Source: Tetrapyrgos nigripes
Lineage: Eukaryota; Basidiomycota; Agaricomycetes; Agaricales; Campanellaceae
Direction: 5' to 3'
Assembly (NCBI GenBank): GCA_013368315.1
Contig: JAACJM010000072.1
Span: 296,504-360,503 of the forward strand
DNA: 64,000 nucleotides
Below, piece after piece: positions 20,812 through 32,642 of this stretch (position 1 is the stretch's first letter; each line of letters opens with the position of its first letter). Position numbers and translations under genes: made by a program. The notes under the pieces were generated by a model. It had not been told where the DNA came from, did no database searches, and saw nothing but the letters and a program-made list of their open reading frames with translations.

Positions 20812-21210
20812 TAATGAAGCAGCAAATATTCAGCGTAGGGTGACCAGTCAGTAGAGCTCACCAAATAGAGGGCTGAGTAGAAAGCTTGTAGAGCTTAGAT
20901 ACGAGTTGCTTGTAGAGCAGATAGAACTAGATATTGTTCTGTAGTATCTACGATTTTACAGAGAGCTTTTATACTAGATAAAGAGCATGTAATTACTAAT
21001 ATCTACATTGTCCATGGACATACCTAGAGACTAAGAGGATATTGCCATTGGCCATATTGCTATCTACAGAGATATCACTACATAGTAGAAGATAAGAGTA
21101 ATGTCCGGAGAATGTCCTGGAGGACTAGCATACTTATAGCTACGTAGAAGTTTCATAATAACTCCATATAGAATCATAGTTACTATACATGGAAGGTATA
21201 TATTTCAACA
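20812..21210 (-). repeat. 5' LTR of the copia element
   Basis: Partner of 13102-13500, identical except for about five substitutions. It contains a TATAAAAG-like promoter motif on the minus strand. Confidence 0.93.
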
Positions 21211-21334
21211 AAACGAGGTGGCATTGAGACAGTATTGACGAGTACAATGGTATTCTACGGAATCTGCACTACACTAGGGCTTGCTGGGGCCGTGGGAGAA
21301 AAACGCGTTTTTCTCTACCGAACGAAGCCTGAGT

Positions 21335-24300
21335 TTCCCTTTTAGGATTAACAATCATGAACTCGACTCTCAGCTCGCTATCGTTCCTTCCATGGTCCAA
21401 ACGTCAACTAGTGGGTGACCATGCAGCCCCCCTGCTTGGCGTCGCTCGTCTTCATCTGGTCCTTATTTCACCGGTCCTCGTAAACACCACGCCAACGCCA
21501 ACTCCAACGCCAACTCCTCCAGGGGAGGTTCCAAAATCCTCTTATCCCAACTTCCCTTCGACGTAGGCAAAAAAGAGGTCGAAGAGCTCTTTTAAAATAC
21601 TGTTGGGCCACTGAAGAAATCCTTCCTCATTTATAATTCCCAAGGAAAGTCGAAGGGAATGGCAGTGGTGTGTTTTCAGAGGACAGAGGATGCTGCGATG
21701 GCAAAGGCCAAGTATGATGGAAAGTTTGTTGATGGACGTGAGTGGCCCTCCTACTATCTTTTAGTGCATTGTCTGACTGGGTGTACAGGCCGACCTATCA
21801 AAATCGAAATAATAACAGACAAGACACCCTCCTCTTCATCGTCTTCGGGTTCTGCTTCAGCGGAACCGCACCTCCTCCCTCTCTCATCGATAGAATCCAG
21901 GGTAGGGTAATGCTAATGCGGTGGCTAGCTCTTCCTCATCGTACGTTCCGTCTCGTTCTTATTAACGTCTCTTATATGTAACGATGTCTCAGAATCAAAA
22001 ACCACTCCCTACCAAGACAAGAAGCTGCTGTAGCTGCTAGGATGGCCTCCTCCTCCCGCTCCCCCCCATACTCCTCGTCATCTTTCACCCCTCTCAACGT
22101 CACCCCCAACCCCAACTCCACCCAATCCACTCGTCGGAGATATAAGAAGGGACCCAAGCGTCTAAAAAAGCAGACGGTGCAGTTTGTTAAAGTCCATCCA
22201 GCACATGCACAACAACAAGGCAATGCAAACGGAACCACGAAATCGAAAGTAGTAGCGAAGAGTAAAGACGACCTTGATCAGGAGATGGATGATTATCGGG
22301 CGATGGGGGAACAGACCTAGGCTTGAACGACGTTTGACGTTGCTGGCGGATGGTGGTGGGCTGGTGGGGTTGGTGGTCGATTACCCATTGGCTGTCGCTC
22401 CTTCTGTGTTCGTGTCACCACCTTGAACAGTACATCCAATGTCTTACACCTTCACTTTGACTCGTCTCCATTGTATTTCGTCGTCCCCCATCGTAGTCGT
22501 TTCGTCCCGTCCCATACCATTTCCATCCGTCCCGTATACTCTATACTCTATGTTCCAATCCTTCGGTCCCCCTTCCCGTGGCTTTGGTCGTTTTTTGAGC
22601 TCGTGTCCGTTTACGAGTTTGTCTTTTCGTCTTCGCGTTGGTCTTGTGGTCGTGTTCGTTTCGGTGGTCGTGGTCGTGGTCGTGTCATTCTCTGTCTCTG
22701 TCTACGATTTTCGCATTTTGACTGTTACTCTTGCTTTTCAACTCTTTACTCTTTACTTGTTGTGCTCGGCTACTTTTTTGTTTTTTGTTTTTGAGGGGTT
22801 TTTTGGTCTCTTCACTTCTCGAGGTCTGTTCCTTCTTCTTTTCGCGTTTTTCTGTTTTTTCTCATCATCATGATCTTCTCCCAGTCCCCAGTCCCCGTTC
22901 CTAACACCCTTCGCCGTTCATCCATCCATCCATTCACCCATCATCTTTTCTCCAGCACACTTCACCGTCCATCCACCCATCCAGGACGTCGACGAAACCG
23001 AAACCGAAACCGAAACCGAAACGCCGTCGCTGTCAGACTCACCTTCACCCTTCACCTTCAGACTCATAGTCAAGACTTGAAGAAAACAATATAGTATCCT
23101 GGCGATACGACAAAAAAAACCATGAACATGATGGCATTGACAGCCAGACCCAGCTCCAAACGCTACGCTACGCCGACACAGACAGACGCAGAAGGAGATA
23201 CCTAACCATTAACCAGTGACCACAAGCGCAACTCCAGGCTCCATGATACGTATTCCACCTTCCATACGATGCGAAACGGAAATGTGTACATAGACCTTGG
23301 ACCTCGAGTTCGCGTTGTGCCTTGTCTCGTGTCGTGTCGTCTCCACTTTGTTTCTGCGTCTTTGCCATTTGGTCGTCACCGGCACTCGGCACTCGTCTTT
23401 ACAGTTGGGTCGGCTTTGGCACACACAAGTTGGTCATTGGTCATTGGTCATTGAAAGGTCGGATCCATCGTTGGTCGGTGGTGCGGTGCTCGTTGGTCAC
23501 GGTCACTCTATACTATCTAGTCATCTAACGTTCAGTGCCCAGTGTCCAGCGTCCTTTCAACTTTGGTCATGGTTATGACTAGGAATCAGGACTCAGGACT
23601 CATGGTCCAGTCACCCTATCACTCACCCATATTCATATCTATTGACCGCCCGCCCATCATGATCTACCCAACCCCAAAATTGTCCATCGTCCACCCCACA
23701 ATCGTCTAACTGTCTAGCCGTCCAACTGTCCTCCTATTCGTCTTCCTTCTTCCTTCTTCCTTCTTCCTTCTTGAAGCTTTTATGACTGGCCAGCTGCTAC
23801 GACGATGGGTATAGGCATGGTTATGTCACAACGTTACTCAAAGGTCAAACGTTGGACATATCATCATAGCCTATAGGCACGATGGGCATAGGCATGGGCA
23901 CGGATGGCACCGTGGGCATTGGGCAGTCAGTGGAGATTGAGGGCATTGGGCGTAGTTCGACCATGGGCAACGGTGCGACGGGGTAACGGGAGCTTGGGTA
24001 GGGACTTGTACGAGTTGAGTTGAGTTGAGTTGAGTTGACCTTTTGTGGCCATCGAAGTAAACAAACATTGTAAATGACGGATGGAAGGCGATACCTTGGC
24101 TTGTCCCTCCCCTCTATACCTCACGACACCACTGTCACTCATGACAATCTAGTCTGTCTGTTACCTCTTACATCTCACCACCACGCCGCGGCTATGATCC
24201 ACTAGTATTATCTCGTATCATCTCATCTCATCTTATCTCATATCTTGTCATCGTCGTCGTCATCCCGTACTTGGTCATTGTTATTGCCATTCCCGGTTTC

Positions 24301-24780
24301 ACCGACCGACACTGACACCCTCATGCTCAATGCCCATCTCTCCCGCTCCCCGACTCCGAGTCGGCTTCAGCGTCTATACCTTCCGCCTTAAGCTTCTACC
24401 TATCTACCTACCCAAGACCCAAGATCTTCTACCCTTCTACCCTCTACCGTATGGTCCTTGTATTACCATTAGTTGATGGTTTTTGGTCGTGACTCATTGG
24501 CCCGGAATTTTCAAATTCAAGACTCCAGAGGTCCGTGCCTCTCAATTTCCAGACTCTGGACCCGTACCTCTTGTGCTAGTACTACGCATCGGCGTATCGG
24601 TTAGGTGAACCGTGGGTGGTCTTGGTTTGGTGAGACTAATACTACTTGATGGGTAACCGAAGATTGAGAGTTGAGAGTGGGGATTTGGGTTATCTTTTAG
24701 GTTGGGCTTGGGCTTGGGTTATGCTGGCCATGGTTGGCACTTGGGTACTTGGGTATTGGGTTGGACTGCGTTGGGAATTG
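21335..24780 (+). repeat. Segmental repeat block, copy 1
   Basis: First of three same-orientation blocks (others at 32623-36490 and 40900-44545). Each starts with GAGTTTCC(C/T)TTTTAGGAT, runs through a Yra1-like fragment and about 2.5 kb of C/T-rich noncoding DNA, and ends near CATGGTTGGCACTTGGGTAC. It holds short microsatellites (CCGAAA near 22995, CTTCCTT near 23750, GAGTT near 24015). Open frames in the noncoding part match between copies only because the DNA is duplicated. Confidence 0.85.
21346..22320 (+). pseudogene. Yra1/ALYREF-like RNA-export factor fragment, copy 1
   Basis: Encodes an RRM of the ALYREF/Yra1 type (SKILLSQLPFDVG, RNP1-like KGMAVVCFQR, DAAMAKAKYDGK, RPIKIEIITDK). A basic C-terminal tail follows (KKGPKRLKKQ) with the typical end KDDLDQEMDDYRAMGEQ. 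Introns are retained, so this is a DNA copy, not a retrocopy. The 5' exons are missing: homology starts at an intron acceptor. It is broken by a TAA at 21593-21595 inside the RRM and by a 1-nt deletion near 21908. The parent protein couples transcription to mRNA export in the nucleus; this copy cannot make it. Confidence 0.82.
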
Positions 24781-26119
24781 GGACCAATTTGAACGGAGAA
24801 CCTCAGAGTTCTATTCCAATCCACTATCTCTATCCTAAAAAGTTCAATCCTTATCGTTCCCCTCGTACTCTTAGTAGTACCCTTATGATACCGATATTGA
24901 TATCATTTGCAATATGGATCCCTTTACGTCTTATAGTTTTATGGGCAAAACCAGGACGTTGCTGACGACGAAGACGACGCTGACGAGGACGAAGGTGAGG
25001 GGAAGGTGCTGACGATCCCAAAGATCTTACAGGTGGTACAGGCAATGGGAGTAGAGGCATGAAAACCAAACCAACATCGACAACATGGAACCCCTCCCAA
25101 CTCGTATCGAAGACGAATTAGAAGTCGGAGGAGAGGGAAAAAAAGAAGCGATGAAGAGAAAGACAGAGAGAGATGATTAATGCGTTGGATTTGAGAAAGT
25201 GAGTGAGTCTTTTTGTTTCTTCTTTCGCTGGTTTTCGAGTGTTTCTTTGAGTGAAGTGGCTCACATATCTTCACTCATCATCACCCACATACGCCATAGA
25301 CCACACCGCTATAGACTGGAGTGCAGCCGAGTCGCAAGTTGCGTGTATTGCTCAGGGTGATGCTGGAGCCTGGAGGTGGTGGTCTTGGGGGAAGAGCCCA
25401 GACAGTGGTTAGCGTTAAGAATGTTGCTGGGCAGAAGAGGAAGGCGGTCGATAATGGGCATGTGGGTATGGGCATGGACACAGTGACAACACTAAAAAGG
25501 ATGGAGGGGCATTGGGAGGAGGAAGAAATCGACGAGGAGAAGGTTAAGCGGTGAGGAGTGGGGACGGGAGGTGCAGTGGTTTTGGAGGCGTATTGTGATG
25601 GGGCATGGTATAAAAACCATGAGGGGGTGTCAGTGTATTAAAAAGGTGTTGTAGGAATAGCTAAGTAATGGGAATAGACGCGGGGCACTATCCTCGTACT
25701 TGTATCGACAGTCATATACATGGTTCACGTCCTCATTTGATATCTACGTTCGCCTTTTGACTCTTGACTTGAAGTATCTGAAGACTGACAGAAACAAACT
25801 AGGAAACGAAACATGTAAGCTCAGGCTGTTTCAGGATTCCCGACACAGATCCCTACATACAAAGGTAGGGGTCTACCTACGAGAGACTAGATACAGCTCG
25901 AATATTGCCGCAACTTCGAATCCTTTTCTTTCTGATCAACTCACTAGGTTCTACGAAAGAGAAAGATTTTTGTATTACAGAGAATACAAGTTTCCTGATT
26001 GCACTGAATAATTACAAACCACAAGTACAAGAACGTCCTGGAACGACTTTGTTGGCCCTGAAGTGTTGCGAGTTCCTAAGTGAATAAGACTCGGGAGGCC
26101 GAGTCTTTTGTCTGCCCCT
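24781..26119. other. Unique segment with possible gene remnant
   Basis: The plus strand has an acidic stretch (DDEDDADEDE near 24960) and an open frame 25321-25554 (VKNVAGQKRKAVDNG, ending EEEEIDEEKVKR) with intron-like GT-AG pairs between them. It could be the 3' end of a decayed nuclear protein gene. I do not recognise it, and no complete model can be built. Confidence 0.3.
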
Positions 26120-27810
26120 CTATGGCCTCCTGCAGGTAGTTGCCTGCATGATCTCTCCATACCGCAAGGACCCGTCTTCCATGCGACGGAGGATATAATA
26201 GCGTTTGAATGCGTGGATGTACAGTCCAGAGCCAACCCGAACTTGTGTAGGTTGTAGATTCTTGAGGGCATCTCGGACAGCACCGTACATTTGTATCATT
26301 TGGGTCCTATAATCCACTCCTCCTGTCGTACCGAGGTAGAGATTTTCGAGTTTTGGCAATGAGTGGGCGCAATTCACGATGCCGTCCTGTTAATGACTGT
26401 CAGTCAGAAGAAGAAAGATGAACATTGAAGAGACGTACAATCATATCGACAACTTGAAGTCCTTCCTTTCTATTGACATACACAGATAAAGTCTCCAGAT
26501 TGCTACACCTGGAAAACATGTCCACATTGTGCAGTCCTAAGCACCATCTTCCTTCTCAATCAGGGTGTAACGTCAATCTGCGTAGAGACTTTGCAAACTT
26601 GGGGAAAACACTGCCAAAGAATAAGTCGGCAAGTTCGTCGGACATCTCATCCGTAGCATTCCTACCGGCACCGTCGAGAAACAGGACCTTTAATCTCGAG
26701 TGGCAGTGGGAAATATAGTCTAAAAGTGTGCGGTCGATGTCGCAATCCATTTTGAGAACCTCCAGAGAGACACTCGCCGTCTGCAATACATTCCAAAAGT
26801 TTCCGACTTCCGTATTCCGACCGCGAATGTGCACCTCAAGACTGGACAGACTTTGCAGATGTGGTATCATCGCTGCCGGGACATCCATCGCTAGATCCTC
26901 TACTACGAGTTTCTTGATATATAAGACGGAAGCTCCCTTGGTGTCTGGGATGCCCTTGAACACATCACTGAATGAAAACGACGTCGACCGTTGAGAGGGC
27001 GCCCGAACATGAAGAGTTTGGAGATCGGGACTGTTTAGAAGTGCAGTGGAAAGAGGTCCTAGGACAGTCTGACCGAAGGCAGCCTCAGGTAGCCGTGTCC
27101 CATCAATAGCCAAAGTACGAAGGTTGCGGAAGGAGTCGAGACGAATGGAAGGGGGATCAACGCCTCTGGCGAATTCTCCAAAGAATTCGGACAACAATGG
27201 TAGCTTTGAGACGATCTCGGGTACTTGAACATACATCCAGCTTGGACTATTCTTCGAGATTTCCCAGCTACGAAAAGATTGGGTGTCATGAGCACGGAGG
27301 CGACAAGTCAATGACAGAATGCTCACCGGAATGTTCGAAGGTTGACAAGACAGGATAGTGCAGAAGTGAGAATTTCTTGCCATACATCGAGCATTTCCTG
27401 GCTCGCATTATCATCACCGGTACGGAGAGCCCTATCCTGCACACTCAATGTCCTGACATACGCTGACAATGACCTCTCATCCTTTACAATACCATCTTCG
27501 GAACGAAACTGTGCAAGTGCCTTGCAGAACGGGATACTGACTGTTTCGAGAACAGAACGATGAGTGTTGATGGTGATTTCTGAGAATAGGAAGGGCTCTA
27601 CAACGGTACTAAGGCCCTTGCAAGTGCTTCTGAGAGGTTGTCTGTTCGAGCCTTTCTGTCGATTGTGTAACAGTTCGGAAAACGGTTTGGTCGTTAAGAA
27701 AGAGCAAAACTCACAAGCTCCAGAACAATTGCTTGCAAGATCTCGACTGGAAGGTCTAAAAATGCGGACATCCGTTTTGCAACAGCAGGAGATCCTGGAT
27801 ATATATGCAT
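26120..27810 (-). pseudogene. F-box/LRR-like protein with in-frame stop
   Basis: Four exons (27810-27715, 27655-27327, 27267-26439, 26386-26120) join in frame. An F-box start (FLDLPVEILQAIVLEL) is followed by CKGLSTVVEPFLFSEITI, the usual second part of agaricomycete F-box proteins. About 400 residues of Leu-rich repeats follow (NLRTLAIDGT, SPDLQTLHVRAP, LQSLSSLEVHIRG, LPKLENLYLG). A TGA at 26558-26556 sits between LTLHPD and EGRWCLGL although coding clearly continues on both sides. A CGA-to-TGA change is likely, and the protein would lose its last 125 residues or so. F-box proteins recruit targets to SCF ubiquitin ligases. The start could also be the in-frame ATG at 27771. Confidence 0.72.
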
Positions 27811-28372
27811 CCAGACATCATCACGTTTGTCTATGGCGGTGCGTGGTCATAGTAATAAGGTGACGGGGTGGGTTAAGCCTCGAGGTTTGGAAGTTCTACA
27901 ATTCGTTAGTTGTTTTCGTCCAGAGTGGTATTCTCGTATATGCGGAGATGCAGAGAAGCTAAAGAATGTCCAGTATTTAGCTTGGAGAAGCCCGGCTTTG
28001 AAGTACAGTGAAGAGAAGTCGTCTGTAGGTAGATCAGTACGCACGAGAAATTTTCGCGTAAACATTTTCCCTCATTTTTATGCTATACTTATTACAATTC
28101 TTCTTCATTGCGCAGGGATATATACCCATTCTTCTGCTTAGCGGTTCATAGACGATATACACTTACTCAAAATAGCATACGCTATCCGGTGAGTCTTTTT
28201 GGTTCTGAGGGAAAATTGGGCGTCCCGCTTCCTCGTTTCCTAAACCCAATGGCCATTTATATATATGCTCAACAGCGCCTAAACATCCATCATCGTGAGG
28301 ACGTTGCTTCGCCGTGGCACGTCACGCCTTCGCAATCCAAATCGGTGAAGGCGCGCTGAAAACTACCCATCG
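27811..28372. other. Divergent intergenic region
   Basis: About 560 bp lies between the F-box pseudogene and the DUF6535 gene, which face away from each other. A small minus open frame (27847-28065) has no support. Both promoters must lie here, but I cannot define them. Confidence 0.4.
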
Positions 28373-31350
28373 ATGTCTACTACCAGTGCTCTCTCGTCTC
28401 AGCTCGAGGACTTGGAAAAGAACAAGAACGAGCCTGATACTAATGGTGCGGGTAAGTAACCAGGTTTTAAAAAGTGGTCTGTGTCTCTGATGAAGCATAC
28501 AAAGAACATCCAGGACGGTTCAAACCGACTTCAGATGACGATGCATCTTTTGGGTTATGGAACATGTACCTCAGCCAAGCCCACGAATACGACAAGACTC
28601 TTTTGGAAGGTTGGAAAAAGGACATGGATGGGATGCTACTCTTTGTACGCCTCTTTGTTATTCTTGTCACTCTCAGATTTCTGAAAAGGTCCTAGTCTGC
28701 TCTTTATTCGGCCAGTCTTACCGCCCTCATTGTAGAGAGCTACAAAAAGCTCCAACCGGATCCAGAGGACTTGACCACATCCTTGCTTACCACCATATCT
28801 CTACAACTGACATCTATATCAAATGGGACAACGATGACGGTTGGACTCCCCGACACGTCCTTCAAGCCCATGGCATCATCATTGATTTGCAACATGCTTT
28901 GGTTCCTCAGTCTCGCATTAGCACTCACTTGCTCACTGCTGGCAACATTCGTGCAGCAGTGGACTCGAGACTTTTTGCACAAAACCTCAATGAGGCCTTC
29001 GCCTGTCGTTCAAGCGAGAGTGCTCGCTTTCTCCTACTTTGGATTGCGACGTTTTGGGATGCACACATTCGTGGATGTCATCCCAGTTCTGCTGCATATC
29101 TCCCTATTCCTTTTCTTCGCTGGTCTGGTCGCATTCCTGCTACCAGTCAATCTCCCTCTCACAATCCTCATGGCATGCGTGCTGTTCATCTTCATGCTAG
29201 TCTATTCAGCTCTCACCCTCCATCCATTGCTATCTCTCGACACACCTTATCGTACTCCGGTTTCCGATCTTCTTTGGCGCATAGCCAATAGCTTTGCTGT
29301 GCAAGGGCATGGGTTGGACGGTGACCTCAGCCTTACCGAGGCAATAGTTGAGAAATCACTGCACAAATCGCCAGATCGTGATGGTCGATGCATGGAGTTT
29401 ACAATGAAATTGTTAAACCATGATACAGAGCTTGTTCCCATGTTTGAGGCCGTCTCTGACGCCATCATTAGTTTCGGTACGACTAGCGGTGTACGCCTCG
29501 CGAACTTTGGAATCGTTGCTCCTCTCATTCAGTCGCCGAATCCCGAGAACAATATAATATCTCGTATACACCACTTCATTTCTGTCTCTGGGTCTTTGGC
29601 AGGATATGCCGAAGCCCGAGCTTATAAGATGCAGCTTTGCCTTTACACCCTCAACTCCCTCGCTTGGTTAGTCATCCAACACGGCATAGAGAATGTAGGA
29701 TCCGACTACAGTCAATATCCGGTCTTTTGGTTTCAGCGTGACCTGCTGGAATTGCTGTCTTCTTCACCTTCCTTACCGAAAAGTTACCTCATCTCGACAA
29801 TCGCAGCACTACGAACCAGCAGAGTACAGGGCTTCAGGCGGTGCATAGAATGGATGTCCAAGGCACTGTCTTCCTCAAAGGCCAACACCGAGCGACTCGC
29901 AGAAGTCAGGTCCATCTTCTCCAACCTGTCTCGAGAAGACATCGATTGGACCTCGGAGAAATTTACACATCACTTCAACCAACTTGGCAGCACTCTTCAA
30001 AGTGCTTGTATGTCGGGCATGACAGAAACTGATGCAGCTGCTCTGGTCCAGCAGGTGCAAGAGGACATCGCGCAACTCATGGACATGTCACGCTGGAAAG
30101 CCGCGTTGATCTCTGTACTGAGTCAGTTCCTCTCAGAGGCCGCAGATGCCGCCTTGGTACCTTTTGAGATGGATATGGTGTTGACCCTTATCTACTCAAT
30201 CATGCCAGAGATACCAGAGTCCAAAGTCTTCGACCAATCTCTCGACATAGAGGAAGATGAAGCGCAGGCTACCTATCTACTTCAGAGCACCTCGACAGAC
30301 CCTGAGTCTGTTTCGCCAGAGCTCTTCACTCTGGTGTTCAGGCTTTTATTCTCAACCAAACGGGCATTGCATTATACTGGAGCCGTCGAGTCCAGGCTTG
30401 TATTATACAAGTATCTCCATAAGTGTACCGCCGAGCAGAGGAAACTGCTCACAGAGAGTGACTCCGCTTGTCCCTCAATGGAAGAGTGCATATTTCTGGA
30501 TCTTTGCAGTGATTGCGATGTCAACCTCGCTAGTCTGTGTCTACTGGCGTTAAATAGAGTATATCTCGGCATTGGTCTCTTCAAGTCCACAGTGTCCCCT
30601 CGGTTATTGTCATTCGCAAAGGGAGTTTTCAGACTTATCCCAACAGCATCTACCAACTTCACTCAGTACCGCTGGTGGTCCAAGACGTCAACAGATACCG
30701 AACGCATCCTTTGTAAAGACATCATCAAAAAGCTGGAGCATCTTTCGCACGGCTACGATATACCGAACAGTCATGACATTTCCTCCTTCATTACCCCAAC
30801 CATTGGCGATATACACACCCTCGGTCAGAGGCTGTTACCCGAATTACCTGTGCCTGAATGTCCTCCTTTACCTTGTCCACCCGACAGGTACCAGCACTGG
30901 ATCACCGAGATCCAATGCTATGTGCTTTCCATGCATCTCCTCATTACCGCCAAATACATCAACATCTTGGCTGAGGATACACAGGGCGAAGTTTTTGGTG
31001 ACTTCAATAACATTGGAATCCCAATTGTAATGTTCCAAGGACATATATACGAGATAGCTCAACTTCATTTTGCGAAGAGCGTTATGGAGCTGATGTCTCT
31101 CCGTCCCTGGAACCAGCCCATGGAATCTTCAAAGTCCAGGCTCTTCCACAATTTTATCTGGTGTCTCAGCACCAACTGGTGCTGGGTCACAGACATGGAG
31201 AGTGCGAAGATCCTGGCAGAAGCCATACAGCGTCACAAAAGCGATGCTAATTTCAATGGCATAGTGTGGTATGAGGATGTGTGTCTTGCTCGATGTATGG
31301 GGGTTATTCGAGAAGCTGAGACTGTGGAAGAACCACCGGTTTCTCAGTAA
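28373..31350 (+). CDS. DUF6535-domain multi-pass membrane protein, copy A
   Basis: Three exons (28373-28451, 28496-28644, 28696-31350) give 960 residues with every join in frame. Residues of about 30-75 are the N-terminal helix of the domain (GLWNMYLSQAHEYDKTLLEGW). Four membrane segments follow: SALYSASLTALIVESY (about 77-92), NMLWFLSLALALTCSLLATF (about 142-161), VLLHISLFLFFAGLVAFLL (about 207-225) and ILMACVLFIFMLVYSALTL (about 233-251). Between them lies the family signature FVQQWTRDFL. The remaining 700 residues are soluble, helical and Leu-rich, with no recognised enzyme motif. DUF6535 proteins are abundant and multicopy in Agaricomycetes, and their function is unknown. A near-identical paralogue sits 9 kb downstream. 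Confidence 0.88.
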
Positions 31351-32642
31351 TGACGATGTTGAGAACTGGACTTTTAGTATATGTAAATCTCGATAGACGC
31401 TGTGTTACTTTGAATTATGTATTTATTACAACTTGCATAGTACAGGGACATCTTGGTAGATGGGTAGATGGTGTCGAAAGTTGAAAGAATTGGAATGAAA
31501 ATAATTGATGGCGAAATCCTTCTGCTGCTCTCGAGTCTCTTTCCCGTTGATACAATCAAGCAGACTTCAATGAGTTAGCTTTGAAAAAAGCACAAGAGAC
31601 ACCGGGCGCGGCGCGATCTTGCCTATCTCGAGAGCAAAGATTGGAGATCAGTGGGTGAATCCTGTATGGTGCTACAGGATCGGTATAGGCCTTCACACTC
31701 CAGTAACCATATTAGCTTTTCTTAAACAGTAATCACACTCACGAAGAAGACGATTAGTATACGCACCGCTCGAAATTCCCATCCCAGCAGATAAAGACAC
31801 CCTGTCATTATTAGCAATGCCCTAACTCTCTCCCCTGAAGCCTTTCACGTAATAACAATCGAAAAAAGTACGGCGAAGTGAGTCCTGTATCGTTGCCGTG
31901 TTTGCTGGGTCTTTCAGAAGTTAGAACGACAAATGCCTAATATTTGGAAGTGGAAGCGACAGTCAACCGTCAAACGACGTGAGTACTTGAAGACCAAAAG
32001 CAAAATTGAAGACTCACGAACTCAGTCATTGGTGCTGTAAGCGTAGCTTTCATCTCGTCCTCGAACCAGAAAGGAAGAAGCCATGACGTAGGGTTTGCAA
32101 TTGTGACCACGTCCTTTTGGCTGAAATCGCTAGATGAATTTGTTGTTTCTTACTTTTGCTGGTAGCGGGTCTGATCATCCTGGCCATCCAGAATCTGGAT
32201 GAGAATTAGCAACACATTCTTCTTGGTAACTCTCGAGGACATCCGTATACACCAAACCAGCTGAATGGAGGTGGAGCCACCATCACCGTTGTTGTCTTAT
32301 TCATGCCATTAGTACTGTTCTTTTCCCCCATGTTTCTCTGCAGATTGATGAAGACTGGCAAATCCTGGTGAGACTGAAAATCCCGTCAACAGTAAATTTG
32401 AGGAAATCCAAAGTGACAGAATGTCGGTCTTTCAAACGCTAAGTACTTTGAGAGGAAGAGGGCGGGGTGATCGGTACTGTTCCTGCTAGCTATGTATGAC
32501 CTCCGTCGTATGCTGCGATGAAGAAGTCAGTTTCTACCATAAGTGGCTAGGTGTTTAATCACCGTGCTGGTAGCGTTGCGATATACTTTGTCCGAGTGTC
32601 ACAAACACGAAAAAAAGAAAGGAAGGTGAGTTTCCTTTTTAG
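31351..32642. other. Intergenic, partly duplicated
   Basis: The first 450 bp, including a 3' UTR-like AATTATGTATTTA and the segment to about 31800, recur after DUF6535 copy B (40456-40850). The rest, 31800-32620, is unique and shows no gene. Confidence 0.5.

Larger units (their letters stand above)
13102..21210 (-). mobile_element. Full-length Ty1/copia LTR retrotransposon
   Basis: The element is 8.1 kb with 399-bp direct LTRs that begin TGTTGAAATA and end CATTA on the minus strand. Order in its own sense: 5' LTR, PBS, leader, gag, pol (protease-integrase-RT-RNase H), polypurine tract, 3' LTR. The integrase-before-RT order defines Ty1/copia. By eye the LTRs differ at about five positions, and both ORFs are open throughout, so insertion was recent and activity is possible. 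I find no 5-bp target duplication: the flanks read ..TTGTC at 13101 and AAACG.. at 21211. Confidence 0.93.

Noticed and set aside
22423..22873. Overlapping open frames of 120-140 codons in C/T-rich DNA (also at 33541-34124)
   Set aside because: Serine/Phe/Leu-rich translations of pyrimidine tracts inside the duplicated noncoding block; not consistently conserved among the three copies.
23168..23392. Conserved minus frame (also at 34742 and 42781)
   Set aside because: Similarity follows the DNA duplication; the third copy carries indels that break it, with no sign of selection for coding.
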